From Streptomyces sp. NBC_00239 (lineage in GTDB: Bacteria > Actinomycetota > Actinomycetes > Streptomycetales > Streptomycetaceae), in NCBI RefSeq assembly GCF_036194065.1, contig NZ_CP108095.1, positions 5,952,001-6,016,000 on the forward strand: DNA of 64,000 nt. The letters run 5' to 3'. The notes beneath the pieces were generated by a model. It did not search any database and was not told where the DNA came from. It was given only the letters and a program-made list of their open reading frames with translations. The translations under genes and the position numbers were made by a program. Shown piece after piece: positions 55,306 to 64,000 of this stretch (its first letter is position 1; each line of letters starts with the position of its first letter).

Positions 55306-56814
55306 ATGACGAGCAGCACCGAGACCACCGCCACCACTCCGCAGGTTGCGGTCAACGACATCGGCGACGCGGACGCGTTCCTCGCGGCGATCGACGAGAC
55401 GATCAAGTACTTCAACGACGGCGACATCGTCGACGGCGTCATCGTCAAGGTGGACCGGGACGAGGTTCTCCTCGACATCGGTTACAAGACCGAGGGCGTC
55501 ATCCCGAGCCGCGAGCTCTCGATCAAGCACGACGTCGACCCGAACGAGGTCGTCAAGGTCGGCGACGAGATCGAGGCCCTGGTTCTCCAGAAGGAGGACA
55601 AGGAAGGCCGTCTGATCCTGTCCAAGAAGCGCGCTCAGTACGAGCGTGCCTGGGGCACGATCGAGAAGATCAAGGAAGAAGACGGCATCGTCACCGGTAC
55701 CGTCATCGAGGTCGTCAAGGGTGGTCTCATCCTCGACATCGGCCTCCGTGGCTTCCTGCCGGCCTCCCTCGTCGAGATGCGTCGCGTCCGCGACCTCCAG
55801 CCCTACGTGGGCAAGGAGCTCGAGGCGAAGATCATCGAGCTGGACAAGAACCGCAACAACGTGGTCCTGTCCCGCCGCGCCTGGCTCGAGCAGACCCAGT
55901 CCGAGGTGCGCCAGACGTTCCTCACCACCCTGCAGAAGGGTCAGGTCCGCTCCGGCGTCGTCTCCTCGATCGTCAACTTCGGTGCCTTCGTGGACCTGGG
56001 TGGCGTCGACGGTCTCGTCCACGTCTCCGAGCTGTCCTGGAAGCACATCGACCACCCGTCCGAGGTTGTCGAGGTCGGCCAGGAAGTCACCGTCGAGGTC
56101 CTCGACGTCGACATGGACCGCGAGCGCGTCTCCCTGTCGCTGAAGGCGACGCAGGAAGACCCGTGGCAGCAGTTCGCCCGGACCCACCAGATCGGTCAGG
56201 TCGTCCCGGGTAAGGTCACCAAGCTGGTTCCGTTCGGTGCGTTCGTCCGCGTGGACGAGGGCATCGAGGGCCTGGTCCACATCTCCGAGCTGGCCGAGCG
56301 CCACGTCGAGATCCCGGAGCAGGTCGTCCAGGTCAACGACGAGATCTTCGTCAAGGTCATCGACATCGACCTTGAGCGTCGCCGGATCTCGCTGTCGCTG
56401 AAGCAGGCCAACGAGTCCTTCGGTGCCGACCCGGCCTCGGTCGAGTTCGACCCGACCCTCTACGGCATGGCCGCGTCGTACGACGACCAGGGCAACTACA
56501 TCTACCCCGAGGGCTTCGACCCCGAGACCAACGACTGGCTCGAGGGCTTCGACACCCAGCGCGAGACGTGGGAGCGCCAGTACGCCGAGGCGCAGGTCCG
56601 CTTCGAGCAGCACCAGGCGCAGGTCATCAAGAGCCGCGAGGCCGACGAGGCCGCTGCCGCCGAGGGCGCTGCCGCCCCGGCCGCCGGTGGCAACGCCGGT
56701 GCGGGCATCTCGGGTGGTTCGTACTCCTCGGAGTCGGACGACACCTCCGGCGCCCTGGCGTCGGACGAGGCCCTGGCCGCGCTCCGCGAGAAGCTGGCCG
56801 GCGGCCAGAGCTGA
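55306..56814 (+). CDS. rpsA: 30S ribosomal protein S1
   Basis: A 502-residue protein with four S1 RNA-binding domains (about residues 35-105, 120-190, 205-275 and 290-360). ATG 55306 is chosen because the family starts 'TTPQVAVNDIGDADAFLAAIDETIKYFNDGD'. The domains show repeats such as 'GDIVDGVIVKVDRDEVLLDIGYKTEGVIP' and 'GQVRSGVVSSIVNFGAFVDLGGVDGLVHVSELSW'. The last 120 residues are Glu-, Gln- and Ala-rich. It brings mRNAs to the ribosome. Codons here are less extreme and include many GGT and CGT, as in highly expressed genes. Confidence 0.98.
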   Translation: MTSSTETTATTPQVAVNDIGDADAFLAAIDETIKYFNDGDIVDGVIVKVDRDEVLLDIGYKTEGVIPSRELSIKHDVDPNEVVKVGDEIEALVLQKEDKEGRLILSKKRAQYERAWGTIEKIKEEDGIVTGTVIEVVKGGLILDIGLRGFLPASLVEMRRVRDLQPYVGKELEAKIIELDKNRNNVVLSRRAWLEQTQSEVRQTFLTTLQKGQVRSGVVSSIVNFGAFVDLGGVDGLVHVSELSWKHIDHPSEVVEVGQEVTVEVLDVDMDRERVSLSLKATQEDPWQQFARTHQIGQVVPGKVTKLVPFGAFVRVDEGIEGLVHISELAERHVEIPEQVVQVNDEIFVKVIDIDLERRRISLSLKQANESFGADPASVEFDPTLYGMAASYDDQGNYIYPEGFDPETNDWLEGFDTQRETWERQYAEAQVRFEQHQAQVIKSREADEAAAAEGAAAPAAGGNAGAGISGGSYSSESDDTSGALASDEALAALREKLAGGQS

Positions 56815-56859
56815 TCGCAGCGCATCGCGCCCCGGCGCGAGGCTGAGCTGAACCGGTAA

Positions 56860-56885
56860 GGCCCGTCCCCTTCGGGGGGCGGGCC
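56860..56885 (+). terminator. Terminator of rpsA
   Basis: GGCCCGTCCCC (56860-56870) pairs with GGGGGCGGGCC (to 56885) around a TTC(G) loop, with one G-T pair. It lies 46 bp after the stop. Confidence 0.8.
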
Positions 56886-56986
56886 TCACCGCGTTTCACG
56901 GCATGTTCATGTGCCCGTTCACGCGCGGGGGAATGGTCGCGACTCCTCGTACGTTCTTGGCATTGACGCGAGGAGGAGTGGTAACC

Positions 56987-57925
56987 GTGCTTGATCCACA
57001 GGGTTTGTACGAATGGGACGCCAAGGGCCTGGCGGTGGTCGACCTGGCTCTGGCCCAGGACTCCGCCGGACTGGTCATGCTCTACCACTTCGAGGGGTAC
57101 ATCGACGCGGGGGACACCGGGGAGCAGATCGTCGGGCGGCTGCTCGACACGCTGCCGCACCAGGTCGTGGCCCGCTTCGACGCGGACCGGCTCGTGGACT
57201 ACCGGGCCCGCCGCCCGCTGCTGACCTTCCAGCGCGACCACTGGACCGAGTTCGAGGCGCCGGAACTCGACGTACGGCTGGTGCAGGACGCCACCGGCGC
57301 GCCCTTCCTGCTGCTCTCCGGCCCCGAGCCGGACGTGGAGTGGGAGCGCTTCGCCAAGGCCGTCGAGCAGATCGTGGAGCGGCTCGGCGTCCGGCTGTCC
57401 GTCAACTTCCACGGCATCCCGATGGGCGTGCCGCACACCCGGCCCGTCGGCATCACCCCGCACGGCAACCGCACCGACCTGATGCCCGGCCACCGCAGCC
57501 CGTTCGACGAGGCCCAGGTGCCCGGCAGCGCCGAGTCGCTCGTCGAGTTCCGGCTCGGGCAGGCCGGCCACGACGTGCTGGGCGTCGCCGCGCACGTCCC
57601 GCACTACATCGCCCGCTCCCCGTACCCGGACGCCGCGTTGACGGCGCTGGAGGCGATCACGGCCGCGACCGGACTGGTGCTGCCGGGCGTCGCGCACTCG
57701 CTGCGCGCCGAGGCGCACCGGACCCAGACCGAGATCGACCGTCAGATCCGGGAGGGCGACGAGGAACTGGTCTCGCTGGTCCAGGGCCTTGAGCACCAGT
57801 ACGACGCGGCGGCCGGCTCCGAGACCCGCGGCAACATGATCGCCGAGCCCGCGGAGATCCCGTCCGCGGACGAGATCGGGCGCGAGTTCGAGCGCTTCCT
57901 GGCGGAGCGCGAAGGCGACGCGTAG
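56987..57925 (+). CDS. PAC2-family protein
   Basis: A 312-residue protein. GTG 56987 is chosen because AGGAGGAG lies upstream and the family begins '[20 protein letters not shown]'. '[52 protein letters not shown]' is the PAC2 (proteasome assembly chaperone 2) fold. '[21 protein letters not shown]' is a conserved loop. Eukaryotic PAC2 chaperones proteasome assembly; bacterial members have no proven role. Actinobacteria possess proteasomes, so a link is conceivable but unproved. It is 5' of coaE. Confidence 0.87.
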   Translation: MLDPQGLYEWDAKGLAVVDLALAQDSAGLVMLYHFEGYIDAGDTGEQIVGRLLDTLPHQVVARFDADRLVDYRARRPLLTFQRDHWTEFEAPELDVRLVQDATGAPFLLLSGPEPDVEWERFAKAVEQIVERLGVRLSVNFHGIPMGVPHTRPVGITPHGNRTDLMPGHRSPFDEAQVPGSAESLVEFRLGQAGHDVLGVAAHVPHYIARSPYPDAALTALEAITAATGLVLPGVAHSLRAEAHRTQTEIDRQIREGDEELVSLVQGLEHQYDAAAGSETRGNMIAEPAEIPSADEIGREFERFLAEREGDA

Positions 57926-57948
57926 CAGGCAGGCAGGCAGGCAGGCAG
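57926..57948. repeat. (CAGG)n tetranucleotide repeat
   Basis: Five CAGG/GGCA units follow the PAC2 stop codon directly. The repeat is non-coding and may vary between strains. Confidence 0.9.
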
Positions 57949-58050
57949 TCGGTCGGCGGCCGGGCCCGGGCGGGTGGGGCGCGGTCGTCCGGGCGGGTGG
58001 GGCGTACGCCGCTCTTCTGGGGCGGCGGCGGCCGGTCTAAGCTTCGGCCC

Positions 58051-58665
58051 ATGCTGAAAGTGGGTCTGACGGGCGGCATCGGCGCCGGCAAGAGCGAGGT
58101 GTCCGGGCTGCTGGCCCGGTACGGAGCGGTGATCGTGGATGCGGACCGCATCGCGCGGGAGGTCGTGGAACCGGGCACCCCCGGACTCGCGGCCGTCGTC
58201 GAGGCCTTCGGGGAGTCCGTACTGACCCCCGAGGGAACCCTCGACCGGCCCGGGCTCGGTGCGATCGTCTTCGCCGACCAGGAGAAGCTGCGCACGCTCA
58301 ACGCGATCGTGCACCCCCTGGTCCGGGACCGCTCGGCCGAGCTGGAAGCCGCCGCCGGGCCCGGCGCGATCGTCGTGAACGACGTGCCGCTGCTCGCCGA
58401 GAACGGGCTGGCGCCGCTGTACGACCTGGTGGTCGTGGTGGACGCGGCGCCCGAGACGCAACTGGCCCGCCTGACCGGTCGGCGCGGGATGGCCGAGAGC
58501 GAGGCCAGGGCCCGGATGGCGGCGCAGGCCACGCGCGAGCAGCGGCTCGCCGTCGCCGACCTGGTGATCGACAACGACGGTCCGCTTGCGGCGCTGGAGC
58601 CGCAGGTCCGGAAGGTGTGGGCGGAGCTCGTCGAACGGGCCGCCGCTGCCGCCGAAACGGGCTGA
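58051..58665 (+). CDS. coaE: Dephospho-CoA kinase
   Basis: A 204-residue P-loop kinase with '[38 protein letters not shown]' (P-loop GGIGAGKS, residues 9-16), the lid region and '[31 protein letters not shown]'. It phosphorylates the 3'-OH of dephospho-CoA, the last step of CoA synthesis. TAAGCT (58038-58043) lies seven bases before the ATG, suggesting a leaderless transcript as for aroQ. It is followed 97 bp later by a TPR gene. Confidence 0.96.
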   Translation: MLKVGLTGGIGAGKSEVSGLLARYGAVIVDADRIAREVVEPGTPGLAAVVEAFGESVLTPEGTLDRPGLGAIVFADQEKLRTLNAIVHPLVRDRSAELEAAAGPGAIVVNDVPLLAENGLAPLYDLVVVVDAAPETQLARLTGRRGMAESEARARMAAQATREQRLAVADLVIDNDGPLAALEPQVRKVWAELVERAAAAAETG

Positions 58666-58762
58666 CCGCGGGCGCGGGCCGACCACGACGGGCACGGATG
58701 GGCGGGGCGGGTACGGGCGCGGCCCGTGCCCGGAGTGGAACACCCTGGAAGTGGGAAGGAAC

Positions 58763-59140
58763 GTGGCCGTGTCCGACAAAAGCGGTACCAGCCCGGAGAC
58801 GCACGTCATCGACTACCGCGCCGCCGAACAGCTGCTCGCGGCCCGGGACCCGCGGGGTGCCGTCAAGCTGCTCGACTCGGTGATAGCGGTGCACCCCGAG
58901 AACACCGCGGCCCGGCTGCTGCGGGCCCGGGCCTTCTTCGCTGCCGCCCAGCTCCGTCCCGCGGAGCTGGAATTCGAGCTGGTGCTGGAGCGGGAGCCGG
59001 ACAACGCCTTCGCGCACTTCGCGCTGGCCCGGACCCTCCAGCGGTCGGGACGGCCCGAGCCCGCCAGGCGGCACTTCAGGCTGGCGGCGGCCCTCGACCC
59101 GAATCCGGAGTACCTGGCGGCGGCCCGCTTCGAGGACTGA
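58763..59140 (+). CDS. Tetratricopeptide-repeat protein
   Basis: A 125-residue protein; start GTG 58763 (GGAAGG upstream) or GTG 58769. It is made of TPR helices: 'AEQLLAARDPRGAVKLLDSVIAVHPENTAARLLRARAFFAAAQLRPAELEFELVLEREPDNAFAHFALARTLQRSGRPEPARRHFRLAAALDPN' shows three repeats with the P-N/D loop. It probably mediates protein contacts. The same arrangement coaE-TPR is frequent in Streptomyces as I recall. The partner is unknown. Confidence 0.88.
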   Translation: MAVSDKSGTSPETHVIDYRAAEQLLAARDPRGAVKLLDSVIAVHPENTAARLLRARAFFAAAQLRPAELEFELVLEREPDNAFAHFALARTLQRSGRPEPARRHFRLAAALDPNPEYLAAARFED

Positions 59141-59213
59141 GGCCCCCCGGGCGACGACTCCCGGGCGACGGCTCCCGGGGTTCTGCGGCGGTGCGCGGCA
59201 CCGGCCGGGCGGA

Positions 59214-59495
59214 TCACCGGCCGGGCGGGTCGTCGTGGCCGGGCGGCTCGTAGGGCGGGATGTCGGGGCCCGGCTGGTAGTGGGCGCCCTGGTGGAGGCG
59301 GTGCACGACCACCATCAGGTCGGCGCCGATCAGGAGCGTCAGCAGGGCACAGGTGATCGCCCAGCCGGGCCGCTCGGACAGCGCGAACACCGCGGTGCCC
59401 GCGACCGCCCAGATCATGCCCCAGACGCTGAGCCAGAACCGCAGTCGCAGAGGGCTGCGGGCGGTCAGCGGTTCGTTACCGGTACGCATGGCCAT
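59214..59495 (-). CDS. Small membrane protein, DUF6343-like
   Basis: A 93-residue protein from ATG 59495 (or ATG 59489). It has two transmembrane helices: 'LRFWLSVWGMIWAVAGTAVFAL' and 'AITCALLTLLIGADLMVVVHRL'. A short basic N-terminus 'RTGNEPLTARSPLRLR' and a Pro-rich C-terminal tail follow. I recall a Streptomyces family (DUF6343) with this pattern; function unknown. Confidence 0.75.
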   Translation of the reverse strand: MAMRTGNEPLTARSPLRLRFWLSVWGMIWAVAGTAVFALSERPGWAITCALLTLLIGADLMVVVHRLHQGAHYQPGPDIPPYEPPGHDDPPGR

Positions 59496-59545
59496 CGCCT
59501 CGCCTCACGTACATGGTCTCACCGCTGCCGCCCGCAGGCGGTCCG

Positions 59546-60175
59546 CTACGGGTTGAGCTTCTTGACGGCCGTGACGGTCGTCTTCTTGAAGGCGGTGGCC
59601 GGCGCGTCCACCAGGGTGCCCATCTGCGACCAGTCGACGACGGTGACGGTGGAGCCGTCGCGGCCGATGCCGAAGAGGTTCACGCCGTGCTCGGAGTCCG
59701 GGACCGCGGTGTGGACGCCGTAGACGTGGGCGCCCTCCTCGACGGTGAGCTTGCCGTAGTCCTTCCAGCTGGCGGTGCCGCCGGAGGTCTTGCGCAGCCA
59801 GTCGGCGGCGCAGGCCGCGACCTTCTTCTCCAGGGCGGCGGCCAGCTTCTTGGCGTCGGCCTCGGAGGCGGCGCGGACCGACAGCTGGAGGGCGTGGGCG
59901 TCCACGTCGGTGCCGAACTCGCGGTGCCACACGTTCGTGGCGGGGAGCGTCTTGCCGAGGCAGAAGACGGGGTGCTCCGGCAGGCCCTTCTTGACGGGGC
60001 CCGCGGTCCACGCGGAGCTCGGGTGCTTGGGCAGGTCGGTGCCCTTGATGAAGCCGGGCGCGGTCGGAGCGGCGGCCTTGGGAGCGGCGGTGGCGGTGGT
60101 GACCGGCACGGCGACGGCGATGACGGCGGCCGCGGCGAGGGCGGCGCCCGCAAGGGCGGTGGAACGCTGGAACAC
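59546..60175 (-). CDS. Secreted protein of unknown function
   Basis: A 209-residue exported protein from GTG 60175 with GGGGAG upstream. The signal peptide is 'QRSTALAGAALAAAAVIAVAVPV', cut near 'TATAAPKAAA'. The mature part begins 'TAPGFIKGTDLPKHPSSAWTAGPVKKGLPEHPVFCLGKTLPATNVWHREF'. It contains two Cys (one in 'VFCLGK', one in 'KVAACAADW') that may pair. The body 'ALQLSVRAASEADAKKLAAALEKKVAACAADWL' resembles sensor-like extracellular domains (PknH-type), but I cannot assign a family with confidence. It is divergent from the HTH gene. Confidence 0.75.
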   Translation of the reverse strand: MFQRSTALAGAALAAAAVIAVAVPVTTATAAPKAAAPTAPGFIKGTDLPKHPSSAWTAGPVKKGLPEHPVFCLGKTLPATNVWHREFGTDVDAHALQLSVRAASEADAKKLAAALEKKVAACAADWLRKTSGGTASWKDYGKLTVEEGAHVYGVHTAVPDSEHGVNLFGIGRDGSTVTVVDWSQMGTLVDAPATAFKKTTVTAVKKLNP

Positions 60176-60358
60176 GGTGGTTCTCCCCGTTGTGAAGCGA
60201 TGTGTTCGGCTGGTGCACCAGAAGGTTCGCCCACACCCGGGGTCGCGGACAATGGAGCCGCGCCGATACGGGACACTGGAACGGCTGAACATGCGGTGAC
60301 CTGGGGGAACACCCGCCGCATGGAACGGCGTTGCGGAACAGGGGAAGTCGTGGGCGGG

Positions 60359-61831
60359 ATGGAACGAGCATCGGAGACCGAGGCATTCGCATGCCTCATG
60401 CGGGAGTTGAAGGGGCGGGCGGGGCTCAGCTACGGCACCCTCGCGCGGCGGCTGCACACGAGCACGTCGACGCTGCACCGGTACTGCAACGGGGACGCCG
60501 TGCCCGCGGAGTTCGCCGTGGTCGACCGGTTCGCCCGGGCCTGCGGGGCGTCGCCGGCCGAGGCGCTGGACCTGCACCGGGCCTGGCTGCTCGCCGACGC
60601 CCGGCGGCGGGCGGGCGTACGGGAGAACACGGCGCGCGCGGAGCCGGCCGTACCGGCGCAGGCGCCGGCCGGGGCGCCGGCCGGGACGGTGGCCGGGGCG
60701 GTGGCCGAGGCGTCGGCGGCAGCGGTGACCGAGGCGGTGACCGAGGCGGCGGCTGAGGAGCTGTCAGGGGCCGCGCCGGCGGCCGCGGGTGGCGCGGAAC
60801 CGGCGGGTCGCGCGGAACCGGCGGATCGGGTGGATCCGGCCGGTGGGCAGCTTCCGGCCGTGCTGGTGGGGCCGACGCCGGTGCCGGCGGCAGGGACGCC
60901 CTGGTACCGGCGTCGTGGGCGGGCGGTGGCCGTGGCGGGCGCGGCGGCCGGGCTGATCGCCGTACTGGCGCTCGCGGCCGGTCTGCCCGGTGGCGACGCG
61001 GAGCGGAAGGACGGGCTGCGTCCGCCGGCGCCGCTCACCGGCACCCGGATCCCCGGGGGCGGGGCCGCCCCGACCACGGCCGGCTCCGCCACGCCGTCCC
61101 CGTCGGCCGCACCCAGCCCGTCCGGCACGACGGCGACCGCGCAGGCCTCCGTGCCTCCGAGCGGCCGCCCGTCGGCGCGGCCGTCCGCGAGCCGTACCGG
61201 CCCGGCGGCCGTGCCCGCGCGGCCGCTGACCCTCGGGGTGCGCTCGCAGGTCTGGCAGAACGGCTGCGACCACGCGTACCTCATCGGGCGCCGCCCGCAG
61301 GACGTGCCCGCACCGCCCGTCGAGCAGGACGCCGCGGTCTGGGCGTCGGCGCAGCGCGCCGTGCACGCCGAGCGCCAGATCGTCGAGGTCACGGTGGCCG
61401 GGCGGACCGCGCATCCGGTGGTGCTGCAGGCGCTGCACGTGCGCGTGACGGGCCGCGGGACCCCGCTGCCCTGGAACGTGTACACGATGTCCCAGGGGTG
61501 CGGCGGCTCGCTCACGCCCGCCGTCTTCACGGTCAATCTGGACGCGCCGCGTCCGCTGGCGCGGCCCGTTGCCGGGCACGACGGGGAGCACGAGATCCCG
61601 GCCCCCGCCCTGCCGATGCGGGTCTCGGCCCGGGAGCCCGTGGTGCTGCGCGTCGAGGCGAGCGCGAGCGGCTGCGACTGCGGCTGGTACCTGGAGCTCC
61701 GGTGGACCGCCGGCGGCAGGTCGGGGACCGCCCGCATCGACGACGGCGGACGGCCGTTCCGTACGAGCGCGGCGGCGGGACGGCCGACGTACGGTTACGC
61801 ATCGGAGTCGGGACGCTGGACCGCCGGCTGA
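60359..61831 (+). CDS. XRE-type HTH protein with a membrane anchor and extracellular domain
   Basis: About 490 residues. The start is uncertain: ATG 60359 here, with ATG 60320 (after GGGGGAA) and GTG 60350 also in frame. An HTH_31/XRE domain opens it ('FACLMRELKGRAGLSYGTLARRLHTSTSTLHRYCNG', about residues 8-65). A low-complexity Ala/Glu linker follows. One transmembrane helix ('AVAVAGAAAGLIAVLALAAGL') then leads to a Ser/Pro-rich stalk and a C-terminal domain of about 190 residues with Cys pairs ('NGCDHAY', 'SQGCGGS', 'SGCDCGWY'). The layout suggests a signal-transducing regulator with DNA binding inside and sensing outside. Confidence 0.83.
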   Translation: MERASETEAFACLMRELKGRAGLSYGTLARRLHTSTSTLHRYCNGDAVPAEFAVVDRFARACGASPAEALDLHRAWLLADARRRAGVRENTARAEPAVPAQAPAGAPAGTVAGAVAEASAAAVTEAVTEAAAEELSGAAPAAAGGAEPAGRAEPADRVDPAGGQLPAVLVGPTPVPAAGTPWYRRRGRAVAVAGAAAGLIAVLALAAGLPGGDAERKDGLRPPAPLTGTRIPGGGAAPTTAGSATPSPSAAPSPSGTTATAQASVPPSGRPSARPSASRTGPAAVPARPLTLGVRSQVWQNGCDHAYLIGRRPQDVPAPPVEQDAAVWASAQRAVHAERQIVEVTVAGRTAHPVVLQALHVRVTGRGTPLPWNVYTMSQGCGGSLTPAVFTVNLDAPRPLARPVAGHDGEHEIPAPALPMRVSAREPVVLRVEASASGCDCGWYLELRWTAGGRSGTARIDDGGRPFRTSAAAGRPTYGYASESGRWTAG

Positions 61832-61939
61832 CCCGCACCGAGACGGTCGGTGTCTGCGCAGGTCAAGGGCGTTGTCAGTGATCGCGCCTAGACTCGCATT
61901 GAGTGATCGGCCGACGTGTTGCCGGGGGAGGTGGCTTCG

Positions 61940-64000
61940 ATGGATCCGTACGGGACGGGGCGCGCCCTGCTGCGCCACGCGGCCGTCTTCCTGCCCGCGG
62001 AAGTGCCGCGGGAGGGGCGGATCGCGTTCTGGTCGCCCGGCTCGGAACCGCTGCCGGACGACGTGCCGGAGGCCCTCCAGGACGGCCTTCCGGAGGCCGG
62101 GCGGCGCACCCTGCTGACGGTCGTCGGCCCGCACGGGGCCGGTGCCCGCAGCCGGTCGGTGCCGGCCGTGGTGCTGCCCGTCGGACCGGCGCTGCCGCTG
62201 CTCGGTGCGGCGGCGGCCGCGCCGGGCGTCCATCCCGCGACCCGCTGCTGGGCCGCGGCCGCCCGCCAGGCGCTCCAGCTCACCGCCCGCGGCCGGCTGC
62301 TGCCCGGGGTGACGGCCGCGGACCAGGACGCGTGGCGGGCCGGTCCGCTCACCGCCGACGACCTCGCCCACCTGCGGGCGATCGCCGCCGCGATGCCGTA
62401 CGAAGGGCACGCGACCCCGCTGCCGGGCCGCGGACCGCTCAGGCTCCCGGAGCCCGAGGCGCTGCTGCGGGCCTTCCTCGACGCGGTCGCGGACAGCCTG
62501 CCGCGCACGCCGGCGGCGCCGTATGCGGCGGGGCGTCCGTTCGCGGCGCGCGAGCCGCAGCGGGTGCCGGGGATACGCGACTGGGCGGTGCAGGTGGCCG
62601 CGGGCGCGGACGCCGGCGTGGGCATCTCGCTTCGCCTCGACCTGAACGCGTACGGGGTCTTCGACGCCTCGGACGAGCCCCCGACGGACGCATCGGACGC
62701 ATCGGACGGCCGCTCGGCCGAGGCCGTGCGCCGGGCGGGTGCGGCCGTGGTGCAGGTGCACAGCCTGGCCGACCCGACGCGGGTGACGGACGCCGGCCTG
62801 CTGTGGGCGGGCCTGGCTGCGGCCGACAGTTTCGGGCCGCGGGCCCGGATCGACGCGGTGCTGGCGCTGCGCCGGGCCGCCCGGGTCTGGCCGCCGCTGC
62901 TGCGGCTGCTGGACCAGCCGGTGCCGGACGTCCTCGCGCTGTCCGACGAGGAGTTGGAGGACCTGCTCGGTGTCGCCGCGGCCCGGCTCGCCGCGGCCGG
63001 CGTGCCGGTGCACTGGCCGCGCGAACTCGCCCGTGGCCTCACCGCCACCGCGGTGGTGCGCGCGGCGCCCGGCTCGGCCGCCGACGGGACGTCCTTCTTC
63101 GACGCGCAGAAGCTCTTCTCGTTCGAATGGGAGGTGGCCCTGGGCGGCGACCGGCTCACCCCCGCCGAGCTGGACGTGCTCGCCGAGGCGCACCGGCCCA
63201 TCGTGCGGCTGCGCGACCAGTGGGTGGCCGTGGACCCGGTGCTGGTGCGCAAGGCCCGCAAACGCGAGCTGGGGCTGCTCGACCCGGTCGACGCGCTGGC
63301 CCTGGCCCTCACCGGTACGGCCGAGGTCGACGGGGAGCCGGTGGCCGCGGTGCCCGTCGGTGCGCTGGCGGCCCTGCGGGCCCGGCTGACCGGGGAGCTC
63401 GCGCCGCTTCCCGAGCCGCCGGGGCTGGCGGCGGTGCTCCGCGAGTACCAGCAGCGCGGGCTGGCCTGGCTGGACCTGATGACCTCGCTCGGCCTGGGCG
63501 GCTGCCTCGCCGACGACATGGGCCTGGGCAAGACGGTCACGCTGATCGCCCTGCACCTGCACCGGGCGCGGCCGGAGCCCACCCTGGTGATCTGCCCGGC
63601 CTCGCTGCTGGGCAACTGGCAGCGGGAGATCGAGAGGTTCGCGCCGGGCGTGGCCGTGCGCCGCTTCCACGGCAGCACCCGCAGCCTCGACGGGCTCGCC
63701 GGCGGCTTCGTCCTGACCACGTACGGGACGATGCGCGCGAGCGCCGAGCGGCTGGCCGGGCAGGCCTGGGGCATGGTCGTCGCCGACGAGGCCCAGCACG
63801 TGAAGAACCCGTACTCCGCGACCGCGAAGGCGCTGCGGACGATCCCGGCGCCGGCCCGGGTCGCGCTCACCGGCACCCCCGTCGAGAACAACCTGTCCGA
63901 GCTGTGGGCCCTGCTCGACTGGACCACGCCCGGGCTGCTGGGCCCGCTGACCGCCTTCCGGGCCCGGCACGCGCGGGCCGCCGAGCAGGGCGAGAACCCG
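61940..64000 (+). CDS. SNF2-family helicase (cut by the window end)
   Basis: The first 687 residues of a bacterial SNF2-type DNA translocase, from ATG 61940 after GGGGGAGG. The N-terminal half (about residues 100-470) is the bacterial SNF2-associated domain ('AAPGVHPATRCWAAAARQALQLTARGRLLPGV'). The helicase core starts near 490: 'LREYQQRGLAWLDLMTSLGLGGCLADDMGLGKT' with K531, 'LVICPASLLGNWQREIERF', 'LTTYGTMRA', 'VADEAQHVKN' (DEAQH) and 'LTGTPVENNLSELWALLDW'. The frame stays open to base 64000. It probably remodels protein-DNA complexes; its exact role is unknown. Confidence 0.92.
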   Translation, partial: MDPYGTGRALLRHAAVFLPAEVPREGRIAFWSPGSEPLPDDVPEALQDGLPEAGRRTLLTVVGPHGAGARSRSVPAVVLPVGPALPLLGAAAAAPGVHPATRCWAAAARQALQLTARGRLLPGVTAADQDAWRAGPLTADDLAHLRAIAAAMPYEGHATPLPGRGPLRLPEPEALLRAFLDAVADSLPRTPAAPYAAGRPFAAREPQRVPGIRDWAVQVAAGADAGVGISLRLDLNAYGVFDASDEPPTDASDASDGRSAEAVRRAGAAVVQVHSLADPTRVTDAGLLWAGLAAADSFGPRARIDAVLALRRAARVWPPLLRLLDQPVPDVLALSDEELEDLLGVAAARLAAAGVPVHWPRELARGLTATAVVRAAPGSAADGTSFFDAQKLFSFEWEVALGGDRLTPAELDVLAEAHRPIVRLRDQWVAVDPVLVRKARKRELGLLDPVDALALALTGTAEVDGEPVAAVPVGALAALRARLTGELAPLPEPPGLAAVLREYQQRGLAWLDLMTSLGLGGCLADDMGLGKTVTLIALHLHRARPEPTLVICPASLLGNWQREIERFAPGVAVRRFHGSTRSLDGLAGGFVLTTYGTMRASAERLAGQAWGMVVADEAQHVKNPYSATAKALRTIPAPARVALTGTPVENNLSELWALLDWTTPGLLGPLTAFRARHARAAEQGENP

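Noticed and set aside
60764..63970. A 1068-residue minus-strand frame
   Set aside because: It is antisense to the HTH and SNF2 genes and has Arg/Gly/His-rich shadow composition.

Overview
The window is high-GC actinobacterial DNA, almost certainly from a Streptomyces chromosome. Supporting signs are third-position G/C bias, GTG starts, a single in-frame TTA codon, a trypsin gene closely resembling the S. griseus one, a PdtaR-type ANTAR regulator, and the recurring 'CTCAAACGCCGGCGAGGCTG' intergenic repeat. No replication origin, rRNA, prophage or CRISPR array was seen. One tRNA gene was found: Leu, anticodon CAA.

Layout. 0-5.7 kb: a UTRA-domain protein, a pyridoxamine-phosphate-oxidase-fold protein, a PadR repressor divergent from an SDR, a class I terpene synthase with a TTA codon near its start, a convergent methyltransferase, and a repeat-rich gap holding a perfect-ended palindromic element and a 29-bp tandem array. 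5.7-10.6 kb and 12.9-19.1 kb: two blocks that together resemble the KstR2 (HIP) regulon for steroid C/D-ring catabolism. They hold an acyl-CoA dehydrogenase pair, IpdF-like SDR, KstR2-like TetR, FadA6-like thiolase, IpdC/IpdB/IpdA, EchA20 and two SDRs. Each block has a divergent promoter region with a KstR2-like 14-bp operator (7850 and 17378). The blocks are separated by a cold-shock protein and a DEAD-box helicase. A secreted phosphatase ends the ipd operon and overlaps ipdC by 4 bp.

19.4-32 kb: secreted trypsin, hexanucleotide repeat, chorismate mutase, aminopeptidase N, a two-gene siderophore-like decarboxylase/hydroxylase operon, a Tat-exported 5'-nucleotidase, a SIMPL protein and pyruvate kinase. 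The + strand here is strongly C over G whichever way the genes point. 32-34 kb: an orphan glutamate-type binding lipoprotein with a hairpin over its ribosome site, a LAGLIDADG-type homing endonuclease-like gene, and tRNA-Leu. 34-40.5 kb: pdtaR and a complete branched-chain amino acid ABC operon (livK-H-M-G-F) with a hairpin after livK, an enlarged LivM and a Glu-Ala tail on LivG.

41-54 kb: a small lipoprotein, a hotdog thioesterase, an FdhF-like molybdopterin oxidoreductase, DNA polymerase I, a DUF4184 membrane protein, a lytic transglycosylase with a Pro-Thr tail, a 46-residue membrane peptide with a DUF3068 protein, and HrpB helicase with a methyltransferase. 55-64 kb: rpsA (ribosomal protein S1) with a good consensus promoter, a PAC2 protein, coaE, a TPR protein, small membrane and secreted proteins, a membrane-anchored HTH protein and a SNF2 helicase cut by the window end.

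The most notable system is the split steroid-ring catabolic regulon. Family names were assigned by recognising motifs and gene order, not by database search.
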